Source: Carallia brachiata (taxonomy: Eukaryota > Streptophyta > Magnoliopsida > Malpighiales > Rhizophoraceae). Taken from it: a stretch of 64,000 nt of DNA. The translations under genes were made by a program, and so were the position numbers. Within the stretch, counting starts at the first letter, position 1. Every line of letters starts with the position of its first letter. Positions 47,511 to 59,013 of this stretch are shown piece after piece. The notes beneath the pieces were generated by a model. It had not been told where the DNA came from, ran no database searches, and was given only the letters and a program-made list of their open reading frames with translations. The stretch is taken from assembly GCA_021464245.1 (NCBI GenBank), contig JADCRB010000062.1:144616-208615 (forward strand). The letters run 5' to 3'.

Positions 47511-49567
47511 TAAAACCCCACGATCAATCCTCCGTCTCCCACACTTCCATCCTCGGTCCCATCGTCTCTCATCTCGGCTTCAATGAGCTGGCCATGGCCG
47601 CTGCCTCACTGATTGGAGTCCTAATTGCCCCTTTACTCGAATTTCTGGCGCGGTTAATGAAGGCAGCTTGAGGAATGTAATGTTTATCGGGGAGTCTTCA
47701 AACTCATGTATGAGAATCTGGAAAGAAATTGCCAAAATCGTGAAAGCCAATCATGTTAACCGAACAAGATTAGCGATGAATCTAATCCCCCTCCGTTCCT
47801 TTTTTAAAAAGAAAAAGGCTTCAAATCAAGAAAATTTGAAAGATCCTGATAATCAATAGTGCAACAAAAAAAAGTTCTTTGCCCGTGATGGCAAACCCCC
47901 AACTTAATATCTCCTCTAATCCAACTGAACACGCTATTCTTCTTCGTGCTATGGTCGTGCAGGGCAGAAGGAGAAAGAGGATAGAGGAAATTTTTTTCTA
48001 TTTTGTTTTGTTCTATTTATTAAATAGATTTTTAAAATAATAAAACTTTAAATTTTTTTTCCAAAAAATTATCCAAAATTTTCAAATGGTCACGATCAGC
48101 ATTATTCAAAATTTAAAAAATGTCATGTCAATATAACGGTGACATGATAAGTTAATATATTAATACTGTCACGTTACATTAATAGATTTAGCGTCACTAT
48201 ATATAAAAAAATTAATTTAAGCTGAAAAATATAATGTTAGAAAGTGATTTTTTTTTCTCTAAAGTTATGGATGAGATATAGAAATCGTTGAAATCTAGTG
48301 AATGAAATTGAATTTTAAACTAAATATATAACTTTTCATATTAATAAACATGTAACAGAAAAACCGTTAATGAAAAAACGTTGAGGAAAAATTAGGAAAA
48401 TGTTAAAAAAAATAAATTCATAAATAAATTTTTTTTAAAATACATTGTTATCGAAAAAGCAATCTAAATCAGTAAAAGTATATAATGTAATAGTTTATGC
48501 GGATAGAGTTAAAAAAGAGTTGAGAAAAACAAAGTCCAACCATGAATATGTCCAGTTTTGCTTTCTACAATGGATAGCGTTCTTTTGAAACTACAATGTT
48601 TTTTTTTTTAGTTGACTAAATAGAAAGTTTAGTTAAAAGGCATAAAGTCCAACCATGAATATGTCCAGTTTTGCTTTCTGAGCAGCAAGGATTGTAACCG
48701 TTCTTTTCAGACTGATCAAAGGGCGAAAAAAAAAAAAAGAGGAGAGAAGGTTCCTGGAAAGGGCATGGAGGATGTGGAAATTATAAGAAGAGAAGAGAGA
48801 ACTAAATTAGTGAAGATTGTGGGATTTATTGTTAGAGAATTTTTAAAATAAAAAGTTATGTTCTTTAATTAATATTGTAGTTCTAGAGTTGCATTTATTG
48901 ATAAAAAAATATGTTGAAGAGTCGTATCTGTTGGTAAAAAGATACATTAAAGAATCGTATTTATTAGATGCAAACAACGTATTTGTTGGCTAAATAATTA
49001 CTAATTTAATCTCCTTATAAATATATATAGAAGATAGAGAGAAGATATCTTCTCTCCTTAATCTCACTTAATTTTATTATTTATATAAATATAGAGAATA
49101 TAAAAAAATTCATATATATCTTGAGAGTAATTTTTAAATATTTTAATAACTTTTCGAAAACTTGATTTTAATAATATAAATTATAGTTAAATGTATTTCA
49201 TTTTATCTTATAAGGAAATTCATTTTAACCTACTTACATCGATATAAGAACGAATTTTTTCTTTAAAAAGGTAATACTATTAAACGAATTGAAGTAAATT
49301 CTTTCATTTTCAATTTTACGGCTTTTTTCTATTTCAACATTTATAATAGGATAATTGAAATCCAGAAGATAGAAAGACAATGAAAAATTAAAAAAGTTTA
49401 AGAATTTTGGGAACAAACTATAGATTGTAATATAAAAATCGGAAGAAGGATGATCAAAAGACGCCTAATATAATCGCTGTCACATGCTGAAGATTTGTGC
49501 AAAGATTACAGAGAGAGACTAGCCGTTGTGATTATCTACCGAATTAATGCCCTCCCTTAGTTAGTGC
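47511..49567. other. A2 counterpart of 4951-6987
   Basis: It holds the same short hydrophobic frame near 47580-47640 and the LTR-like stretch near 48829. A 36-bp sequence present once in A1 is found twice here (48531-48566 and 48644-48679). No gene is supported. Confidence 0.45.
48531..48679. repeat. 36-bp exact repeat, copy A2 only
   Basis: AAAGTCCAACCATGAATATG plus the next 16 bases occurs at 48531-48566 and again at 48644-48679. In A1 the first site reads AAAGTCTAACCATTGACAAT instead, so the left copy replaced local sequence. Confidence 0.9.
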
Positions 49568-50669
49568 TTTTTTTTTTTGACAGACAAGTGCATAGTTATT
49601 ATATTACGTAGAAAGGTCTCGACGTAAAAGTTGCATTAGTACAGCGAGTGGTTTGCAAACCCAGTCTTAGGGACACTGACCCTCTCTAGACTGTTTTACA
49701 ACCCAATCAGAGGGAGAATTAGCTACTCGACTAATATAAGCTATTTCACACAAACTAAGATCAGACAGAAGTTTATTAATGTCACTTAACATAGGGGTAG
49801 TCTCCCAAGGCTATTGAGTTCTTTCTTGTTGTAGAGCTAAGAAAATCGTCTTGGAATCCGTCTCAAGGATAGTAGGGACAGTACCCCGTTTAACAATGAG
49901 GTGTAAAGCCATCAATACCACTGTCGCTTCCGCTTAAAGAGCTGAATTTGTTCTTCTCGTTCCTGCTAGTCCCGCAATCAACGCTCCCTCTGAGTTCCAA
50001 CATATTGAAGCAATCCCAGTCTTGCAAGTCACTAGATTAAAAGAGGCATCGCAGTTGACTTTGAGTTGACCAGGGGATGGAGGAACTCATTGTGCGTCGC
50101 GGCTTGTAGATGGTAGCGGTGGTTCAGGTGGTTCAGGCTGTAGAAACATAGACTCCTGTATCATAGCTTGGATTCTATTCAAAGTTCTAACAGGCTGTGG
50201 ATTTTGTTCGTTGAACATAAATTCATTTCTTGCTTTCTATATTTGCCAGCAATGTATAGCCACATATGGGATAATATCCTCTTGTCCACTTGAAGATAAG
50301 GACTTTGAGAGATCCTGCCACCATAACGCGAAAGAGGGGAAGCCCTGTTGTGTTGGATAGTAGCCTAGGTTCCCCCCCTCCACGTAGCAGATACGTGGGG
50401 ACAAAAGAAAATTAAGTGCTCTAATGATTCAACCCCATACCCGCATAGGTTGCATTCTGGACTCAAGTATACTTTTTTACGATTCAATGTCTCCTGTGTG
50501 GATAGACAGTTATGCATAACTTTCCAAATAAAAGTTCTAACCTTGGGAGGGCACCACATATGCCAAATAGACCGTGACATTCTTGGGTGAACATAAAAGG
50601 AGTGACTTGGTTGCCAATGATTCCTCTGGTCAATAGTGAGCAAATGATATCTCGACCTCACAGTGTAAT

Positions 50670-51026
50670 TAGAGGTGTTCACGGTTCGGTTAACTGAACT
50701 GAACTACTATAACTTTTCTTGAACTGAAATTTTCGGTTATGCAAAATTAAAAATTGTTCTCGAACTGAAACTTCGGTTAACTGAAGTTCGATTAACTGAA
50801 AATTTCGGTTCGGTTTCGGTTAACTATTTGGTTAACTGAATTTAATAACAAAAAAATTTCAAATTTATAATCTAAATGTAAAAAAAATATTTTTTAAAAA
50901 GTATAACTATCATCATATATAAAAATAACTAAATGATTATTTGCGATGTAATAATATTTTGTTAACATTTATTTATTTATTTATTAATAGTTATTGTATA
51001 AGTAATATTTTTTCTTATTATTAAAA

Positions 51027-51072
<46 letters not shown>

Positions 51073-51199
51073 GCATTTCGGTTCGGTTCAGTTAACCACA
51101 GTTTTTTTCAGTTTTTGTGTTCGGTTAACAGAAAATTCAGTTCGGTTCAGTTCAGTTTTGTCAGTTAACTGAAATTTTCGGTTTTTTTGAACACCCCTA
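50670..51199. mobile_element. hAT-type MITE inside the LINE, copy 2
   Basis: The ends are TAGAGGTGTTCA and TGAACACCCCTA, with flanks AGTGTAAT (50662-50669) and AGCGTAAC (51200-51207). It is longer than copy 1 mainly through an expanded AT run at 51030-51069. Confidence 0.85.
51030..51069. repeat. (AT)n microsatellite
   Basis: A run of about 20 AT units inside the hAT-type element. The A1 copy has only a few units at 8443-8456. Confidence 0.95.
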
Positions 51200-52266
51200 A
51201 GCGTAACACCCTACTTTATCATAGTGTCATATAAGGGAATCTTAGGTTGGTCATATACTAAGAGGAATAAAGCGTATTGCTTTGGACTCCTCCTTTTTGT
51301 GAACAGAGCATCGAGCTTGTGTGTATCCCATCTTCCTGAATTAGGAACAATGAGATGTTTGACCAATGAGTATGGGGTGTAGGTGGGCCATAAGATTTAA
51401 TGCAAAAACCCAGAAGACTTATGACTCAAGGTTCATCCCATATGAACACATCATTGTCGTCTCCAATACTCCATCTTATGCCTTTTTTCAAGAGCTCTCG
51501 AGAGTGACGTAAACTATTCCAGGACCATGAAGCATGGGCGGTATGCATAGTGGAGAAAAAAGTAATGGCTAGGAAATACTTGCCTTTGAGGACTTGAGCC
51601 CATAATTTTTCTGGCTCCTTAATTAGCAACTAGGCTTGCTTGGCAAGGAGTGTTGTGCTAAAAGTTGAAAAGTCTCTAAAACTGAAGCCTCCCTTTTCCT
51701 ATGGGGAGACTCAACATGGTCTAATTTACCTAATGAATCTTGTTCTCATCTTCTTGTTGACCCCACTAGAAATTAGCAATAAAAGATTTTATTTTAGAAA
51801 ACACTACTACCGGAAATTTGAGGACTGACATTGCATACACTGGTATGGCTGTGACCACTGCTTTGATAAAGTACCATTCTTCCAGTTTGCGATAGCAGTC
51901 TTTTCTTCCATGGCTTCAGTTTGTTCTCTACCCGATTGGCTGTAAATTCTAAAGCCTTTAATTTCAACCTTGCCAGTAAGAGCGGAAGGCCAAGATATTT
52001 ATCATAGTCGATAATTGGTTCAATCTTCATTATTCACTTGATATGGTCCCTTGATTCCCTAGGAGTGCTTGCACTAAAATGGACCCCAAATTTGGAGAAA
52101 TTAATAGATTGGCCCAGAAAAAATTTGCAATAGACCTCTAGAATTTCCAATATTATGGTTGCCTCCTGAGTTGTTGCCTGCGCAAGCAAGAGGGTGTCAT
52201 TCGCAAATAAAATCTGGACACCATAATTAGTGCAAGAGTTGTTGCCTCCTTAGCCAGCACTTAATT

Positions 52267-53205
52267 AGTGCCACCATAAGTGGTAAGTTCACCTAGTTTG
52301 CTATTCTATTTTAGTTTCTTCATGAATGCAAATTAACAACACGATAAGCCTGATGATCACCACATTACTTACCTTGCACTATTTTTTGATTCTCTCTGAA
52401 TTTACCTAAATTACAATGTGATCACTGACAACAGGTTAGAGTGCCTCAATCCTTAATTTTTGATGTCCTTGTTTCATTTTTTTTAACCAAAGAAAAAAAG
52501 ATTTATTGCGGATATCTTCGATCGTCAATCTATTGACAAGATCGAGATAATTATTGTTTTTTGATGTCTTCTTCAACAACTTTTAAAGAGACTAACCCAC
52601 TATCCAGTAGTACTAGCAGGGTTGAGAGTGACTTGTCACAGAGATCAGGGCGATTATTAAGTCGAAATCCCGCATGCTCTTCAACACTTTCTTCATAAAT
52701 ACGAACACTCAGCATTTGCCAGAATAAGCGCACATGCAAAATCAAACTCGATCGTCAGCGTGAAAATACGCTATTTACCTACTGAATTACCGTTTTAGGT
52801 ACCGTTGTTGTTTCAATTTGGTTAATTGTTTTTGCACACAACAGATGAACAATTGCATTCAACCAATTTTTTATTTTTTCTTAAAACCCTACTACATACC
52901 GTGAGGTGCACCACGAGTGGTGCAATGAGGGAATAAACTTTTTTTTATTTTTTAAATATTAAACGTAAATTTAAATAGGTGTTATCTTATAATATAAAGT
53001 ATAAATATTATATAAAATTTTTTACAAAAAATTTTTTTCCTTCAAATTTTTTTTTTTAAAATGATAAAAAATATTATTTATTTTTTATAATTCTATGTAC
53101 AAACTTTTGTGGCCTATCTTTTTCCTTTTTCTTATTATGAGCAAACTTTTTATTTTGGCGCTCTCAAATAGCCCTTACAATACCCCTCACAAGTTGTCAA
53201 ATTGA
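52267..53205. other. Intergenic DNA, A2 counterpart of 9654-10609
   Basis: No gene recognised. Positions 52500-52790 differ from A1 chiefly by single-base losses. The GGTGCACCACGAGTGGTGCA hairpin is present near 52913-52932. Confidence 0.45.
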
Positions 53206-53807
53206 TCAATAAATCAACACATAGCGATTATACTCAACAACATCATCTCCCGCGTTTTGATCAAAATTATAAGTTGCGGCCTTGGCAGATCCCCTAGCAA
53301 ACCAAAAAAGGCGGCTGCAGCCGATCACCTGCATTTCTCTGACCTTGGAAAACACACTGTTTCATACCATTATGGTTATGGTGCTACCACCGTACTTCCC
53401 TTCAAGAAACACAAAGTTCATTGCCTTTAGTAGAGAAACCTCTTCTTGTCCCGTGGAGCCATGCAAGCCTTGCGCTCGTCCCACCAGTTTTGAGCTGAGC
53501 TCCGGCCCTTTGGTGAGCGGATCATCGATCACGCTGACGGAACCGACAGAAGTCGAGGACGCATTGGAAGGCGGTTGCAAGATGGCCGCCGCGGCGGGCC
53601 TGGTCCCACTGTAGATGTCATGCCAGTAGACACGAAAATGGCTAAGTTTTTGTTTCTTGACGCCGAAATATAAGTCGGGATACGGATAGCCTTGATTTTC
53701 TGCCATGACTTGAAGTTGAATCATGGCAAAAGAAGGAACGTGAGGAAGGATTGGAATTTTGCAATGGGAGAGGAAAAATAAACCTGTCTGGCCATGGGCA
53801 CCATCAT
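53206..53807 (-). pseudogene. Dirigent protein gene, copy 2, stop and N-terminal frameshift
   Basis: Counterpart of 10610-11209. From the equivalent ATG at 53807 two extra bases in a T run shift the frame; the longest frame restarts at MIQLQV (53724). The body carries FRVYWHDIYSGTRP and FVFLEGKYGGSTITIM, then the same in-frame TGA (53362-53364), and the same frame continues to 53206. The C-terminal part differs at a few residues, for example a cysteine in the VIGG region and VLIY at the end, so this copy is slightly more decayed. Confidence 0.87.
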
Positions 53808-54616
53808 CTGTCTACTTCTGCCTCTATTTTGGTACATGAGCTATGACTCTGATTATTATATGCATATATATAAAGATTATTGAGGTTTTCTTTCTTTGTA
53901 GGTCTTAATTAATTTTAAATTTCATTAATCAATTTTATCTCACATAAAGTTAAAATAATAACTTATGTAATGATATTTAATAGTTAATTTATTTTTTAAA
54001 ATTTTTTAAAATTTCAACCTATTATAATACAATTCATATCACTTTATTATTACTCAAATATTGCAACATAATATTTCTTTATCCCAATGTTATATGTTTG
54101 GCGGACACAGGTTACTATAATAATTGTTTATTTATTTTAGTTTTTTTTTATGTGTAAACATAATTTAGGACGAAGACTACCAATATGTAATCAAATAATA
54201 ATAATAATAACATATCAATGTCAATTTGGGTTGGTCTGCACATATTTACCTATAGTAAAAACAAAAATTTAAATGAGATTAAGTTAAATTTAAAAATAAT
54301 AAAATAAATTTGTATGATTTAAAATTATTATATATTTATAAAACGATAAGCATGCATTGCATGCACCGATTTTTATTAATAAAATAATAACATGTACCAT
54401 TGCACACCGGCAAGGTGTATAATTCAGCACGAAGATGTGTGTCGACGGAGTCGAACAAAAACGTGCACATAACCGGAGGATTGAGATAAGGGAAAAAGGG
54501 GAGAAAATACGATATTTTGCTAGCAAGTGGAGTCGGTAGGCTTGGTGACGCGACTGTGGAAGAAATTATCAGAAAAGAAAGTGGTCTGTTATAACCACTA
54601 TTTTAATTTGAGTAAA
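53808..54616. other. AT-rich DNA upstream of dirigent copy 2
   Basis: It matches 11210-12010 closely. No gene is seen; a minus-strand frame at 54290-54526 is kept in both copies but has no known domain. Confidence 0.4.
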
Positions 54617-55366
54617 TAAAAGATAAATGTTATGTATACTGAAAATTAAAATCGAATTACATACACATATGACGTGGAGTTTGCAACCTTTTATTGACGT
54701 GGACGGGAGCAGCTTATGAGGGCAGAAACGTGAAAATTTTCTATTTTGGACGTTAAAAAAAAAATGGACAGCGCAGTTTCCCTTAATTAGATTATATTCT
54801 AAAAACTTAGTGCAAAAAATTAGAAAGACTTCTCCTTCGCGTAGCCACCGTGGGCTGTAGAAAGTTTGCTAAGAAGGTATGTTATTGGTGGTTGGGTACG
54901 GAAATTACGCAGAAATCAAAGATATAGGAAGGAGTTGATGATCTGCCAGTGTAGTAGAAGGTTGGAGCTGAAGACTCAATTTTGGTTGAAGAGGTTAGAC
55001 TGGAAAGAATGATTTGGACTTTTAATGCCCACCCCAACAATCATCAACAGCTTTCCTCACTACAATTCAAAGTCGTGATTTGTTAACCAGATAGATCCGC
55101 ACCGTCGCGAAACAGTAATCTTCAACCACTTCTTTTCTTGTTGTATTTCCCAAACGATAACCCTACTTTCAGTTGCACTGTTTCTATCCTCGACGGTATT
55201 TGTATTTCATAGGGGTAATTAAGTCTTTTTATTAGCACACCTTATGCTCTCACACGTTGGACAAAAGTGTTGCTTGTCAATCTAATTTTCTGTTCACACG
55301 AATGCGACCACGTGGATGTGTTTGCAATTTGGTACAAGATATTCGGTATACGTAGTTGATCCCCAA
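54617..55366. mobile_element. MITE-like segment present only in A2
   Basis: A1 passes directly from GGGTAAAT to CAAAATCG at 12016, whereas A2 has about 750 extra bases. The ends are roughly inverted: GTTATGTATACTGAAAAT with ATGACGTGG at the left against ACTACGTATACCGAATAT with CCACGTGG read back from the right. No transposase is present and no clean target duplication is visible. It could also be ancestral DNA lost from A1. Confidence 0.45.
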
Positions 55367-55753
55367 TCAAAATCGATTCATTTACAATCGTGGATAAAAT
55401 CTGGGACAGATCGACATCATGGGATGCCACCTATATATATTTTTTTATCTTTTAAAATTGATTAGCGGTTGAGGCTGAGAAACAGTAAAAAAAAATTTGC
55501 AATTCCAATCACCTCAATTAGAGTACGATAACTTAATTAAACATCATTATTTCTAATTATTTTAACTATTATTAAATTCATGGATGTCCCATATTTTCTA
55601 CTGCATCTGAAGTTTGCCCTGTTCTAGAAAAACATACAAAAACAGATTTCCTTTTTTTTTTCGGAGCAGCAGAGACCATGCTGGGCTTTGTCTTGTCACA
55701 ATAGTGGAAACTGGGTCGATGAAATGAAATGATACTAAATAGATACACATACA

Positions 55754-55801
<48 letters not shown>

Positions 55802-56751
55802 TTATTTTTTATATTATATTGATAAAAATTTTTCTTTATTTTTTATAAAAAATTAAAATTAAAATTTAAATAGTTATTATCCTTAAATAAAAAATGTAGA
55901 TATTATATAAAATTTTTTAATTTTTTTAAAATTTTTTATCAATATAGTATAAAAAATAATTATTATATATATATATATATCTATACACGAGAGAGTGTGT
56001 ATTATTTTTTTCAAATAAAATTTGAGAATGAAGTGGTGGCCAGCTGTATCATTGTACCACTCCCAACAATTGCTTCACAAGTTAAATAGCGTTCCGTTGT
56101 TCAGTTCACTAACCACAGGCAAATTATTATTGTTTTTATTTTATTTTATTTTTTTTTCCTGAGGGAGTGGCCTGGGGGGTGTGGTGGTGTCAGTATTTTA
56201 GAGGTCTTGGTCGCCTAATCCCACACTCAACTGACTCTACTTGGCGAGATTGAAACAAAGACTGGCAATGACAGGACGTTACTTTGAAGGCAAGTGAAGA
56301 AGATTGCACGTGGGTACTTATGGAGGAATGAGGTCGGAGCACTGGAACCAGAAAAAGCCAAGTTGTTGGAATAATGACGACTTTTTACTGCATTTGCAGC
56401 CATGTATTTCCTTCAAAGGAATCAATTGTTTTCATTGTTTTGTGGGAATTATTTGGACTAGCAGGGGAACCACTTATAGTTGTACATTAGAGGATCGATG
56501 GATCGCCATCGTATGATTACAACAGTAAAATCAATTATAACAAACAATTCACTAATCCCCACAATTACAGCACTAAGAAAATTTATATTCAAAATTTTAT
56601 TCGAATATAATTATACTTCAACTTTTTATAATTACTGTAATATTTTTTACGATAAAATAAATAATAAAATATACTTCTTTTTTTGTTATAAAAATATCAC
56701 GATAATTACAAAAATTTATAATATCATTATATTTAAACAATATTACAAATA
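55367..56751. other. AT-rich DNA with microsatellites
   Basis: Counterpart of 12010-13405. It includes an AT run at 55757-55797 and unassigned short frames near 56300-56520. No gene is supported. Confidence 0.45.
55757..55797. repeat. (AT)n microsatellite
   Basis: AT run, longer than its A1 counterpart at 12409-12441. Confidence 0.95.
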
Positions 56752-57019
56752 TAAAATCTCACGCACTATACTTTTTCCTTGACAAATACCAATTTTGAGT
56801 TTTGATAGACCACTTGGCTGACATCCAGCAATCAAAAATTGAAAAAAGCAAGGCACTCCTGTTCCACGGGAGCCTAACCATGGCTGTGTCTCAAGCCCGA
56901 CAAGCTCTTGGGTTTGGGAAGTTGGGGGTGAATGACTTACTTACCGGCCCAGCCCTCTATTAATTTTTAATTTTGGGTTGGGTTGCTGAACTACTCACAG
57001 TTTCAGGCCTGCACTTGTG
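56752..57019. other. Segment of about 270 bp present only in A2
   Basis: A1 joins ACAAATAT directly to CATCAAAGG near 13405. The extra DNA has even composition (GTTTGGGAAGTTGGGGGTG, GGCCCAGCCCTC) and no inverted ends, so loss from A1 is more likely than insertion here. Confidence 0.6.
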
Positions 57020-58440
57020 ATCATCAAAGGCCCATTCTCGATTCCCCTCCGAACGGCAGCCATTGACCACTGTACTTGGAACCCTAATTCCACAACTCAA
57101 AACAAGCTGTAGGGGGACCATTAAATTTAAATCTAATTTGCACGAGTGGGCACGAATTTGGCTCATCTTTCCTTCCTCAGTATCCTGGAGTTTCAGTTCA
57201 GGCAGGGGCTGCCGATTTTTTGGAAGGATTTCCGATGCAGGAGAGATATGGTAAATAATTTTAAAAAAAAACTACATAGTATATTAGTAATAAAGTTAGT
57301 AAGTAAGATTTAAACTGTTAGATCTTAAAAACATATTAAATTTTTAAAAAATAAAATATTAAATTAATTATATATCTTATGCATATTGTACAATTTATAT
57401 TTACCTAAGCCTGTGCATAATTTAATGGGGGCGAGCTACAAATCATCTCATCCAACTGACGCGTGGAGTTTTGAAATTGAAGAACAAAATGTCTCGTACA
57501 AACCACGAGTCGGTTGGCCGAGATTCCTTGAATTTAACCAATGACTCAAAATTATCATAAACTGTGCCGGTCTGGTTTGTTTTGTTGTGCTTTCGTTTAT
57601 TTAATTATGAGGGATACAAGTTTGATAGCAAAGTTGCAGCCAATTGCAGCGAAAGCAAATTCCTGAAAATCTGAGATAAGTGATGGAACTCCTTGAATTT
57701 ACAGTGCCTTCAGCATCGGGAATTGAAGTTTCTCCATTCAAGTCATAAAATATAACTTAATTACTGAATCGTAGGTATAATTTTTGTATTCTCTAACAGC
57801 TTCTGTAATTATTTATGAACTATGTAATCATTTGCTGATATTCTAGATTCAAATTGATGATTGGTTGTTGGTCTTAATCAATGCATTGACTAGATGCTCA
57901 TAGGGCTATTGGTCGTAGTTTATAATAGAACTATTGATGTAGCTTGTGGACATGCATGGCATTTTTCCAACTAAATTTGTAGTGCTAGTAATTACCCAGG
58001 CTATAAGTAACCTAAGCAGGAATCAGTTGAAGAAACAAAAACCAAGTTAAGAAACTTGGCTTGAAACATTCCCTTCAATAATTCTCTATTCTTTGGAGAA
58101 AAGGGCCCAAGTGAGAAAGTGGACATTGAAGAGAGATCATCTTTGCAGGCATGACTTTTAGCGCATGTCTCTAGAGCTTCCAATGTAGTATGGTGGCCAC
58201 ATCTCTTACCTAGCAAAGGAAGACAAGGAAAATGCTAGTCAATAAAGTCTATTAGAGCAGGGCTTGCCACTACACAAGAACAGAAAGTCTATCCCACATT
58301 TTGGAGAAAAGGAGAGGCTGGAGAGCTCCATTTTATATTTATTGGAAACCATTTCTCCAGCTGGGCGTATACAACAAAGTAGTACACTGTGGAAAGAAAA
58401 CAGTTAGACAACAAAGATGATGGGGTCACTCATAGTTTGT
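57020..58440. other. A2 counterpart of 13405-14835
   Basis: It contains the short unassigned frames 56960-57166 minus and 58001-58216 minus. No recognised gene. Confidence 0.4.
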
Positions 58441-58605
58441 TCATGCGGAAAGCGGGGGAGAAAGGCCGAAATCAAGTGTCCAGAATTTAAATGATCCTTT
58501 GACAAAATCATTGTAACCACCCTTCAATCCCAGAGTTTTGTTCACCAACCCATCTCTCACAAATGGGTAGCTCAGCAAGTTCCCAAGGGATACATTCACT
58601 GCCTC
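58441..58605 (-). pseudogene. Last exon of beta carbonic anhydrase pseudogene, copy 2
   Basis: A 165-base exon reading [20 protein letters not shown] and ending with a stop at 58441-58443, matching 14836-15000. The exons further upstream seen in copy 1 are missing because the block ends near 58688 and gypsy DNA follows. Confidence 0.85.
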
Positions 58606-58758
58606 CTGCATCATAGTTCATTACACATGGTGAGCAACAAATACCCTTCGAACAAGTATATGCTTTGTTCCTGCCTAGATAGGAATTAAACTCAAATTTT
58701 ACCAGTTACAAATTTTTGGCACGCTCGATTGGACCTCTTCAACTCTCATCTCTTATTC

Positions 58759-58988
58759 CTAAAAAAAAAAAAAAAAAAAAAGTAAAAAGAAGCAGCAGAG
58801 AAAAGAAAAAAAAAAAAAAGAAAAAAAAGGAAAAAAAAAGAGCCTAGAAAAGAAGAAAAGGAAAAAGAAAAATAAAAAAAAGAAAAAAGAAAAACAAAAA
58901 GGAAAAGAGAAAAAAAACAAAATAGAGAAAAAAACGAAAACGGTAAAAAAGTAAAAAAAAAAAAAGTAAAAAAAAAGTGAAAAAAATA
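58759..58988. repeat. A-rich purine tract in gypsy leader
   Basis: About 230 bases almost wholly of A with interspersed G and a few C or T (AAAAGAAAAAAAAGG-type). It lies between the leader and the first gag ATG at 59014. Confidence 0.9.
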
Positions 58989-59013
58989 ATTTAACAGGTG
59001 TTTAGCATATCAA

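Larger units (their letters stand above)
49568..52249 (-). mobile_element. 5'-truncated L1-type LINE, copy 2
   Basis: This is the A2 counterpart of the LINE at 6988-9636, with the same domain order on the minus strand: reverse transcriptase C-terminus (51794-52030), linker (51426-51629), zinc-binding domain (50365-50656, with WHMWCPPKVRTFIWK and CNLCGYGVESLEHLIFFC) and RNase H. The poly(A) tail and the duplicated GCACTTAATT flank (52250-52266) are recognisable, and the hAT-type element is at the same site. The zinc-binding frame is longer here than in copy 1. Confidence 0.87.
42597..58688. repeat. Segmental duplication, copy A2
   Basis: This is the second copy of block A in direct orientation. 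It begins at or before 42597 (TCAT matching base 1) and ends after GGAATTAA near 58688, where gypsy DNA starts. Compared with A1 it has extra DNA at about 54617-55366 and 56752-57019, lacks about 120 bp near 46690, and has longer AT runs. Confidence 0.95.

Noticed and set aside
58759..58988. A-rich tract as a poly(A) tail of a retrogene
   Set aside because: It is followed directly by gypsy gag in the same orientation, and no transcript-like sequence precedes it.
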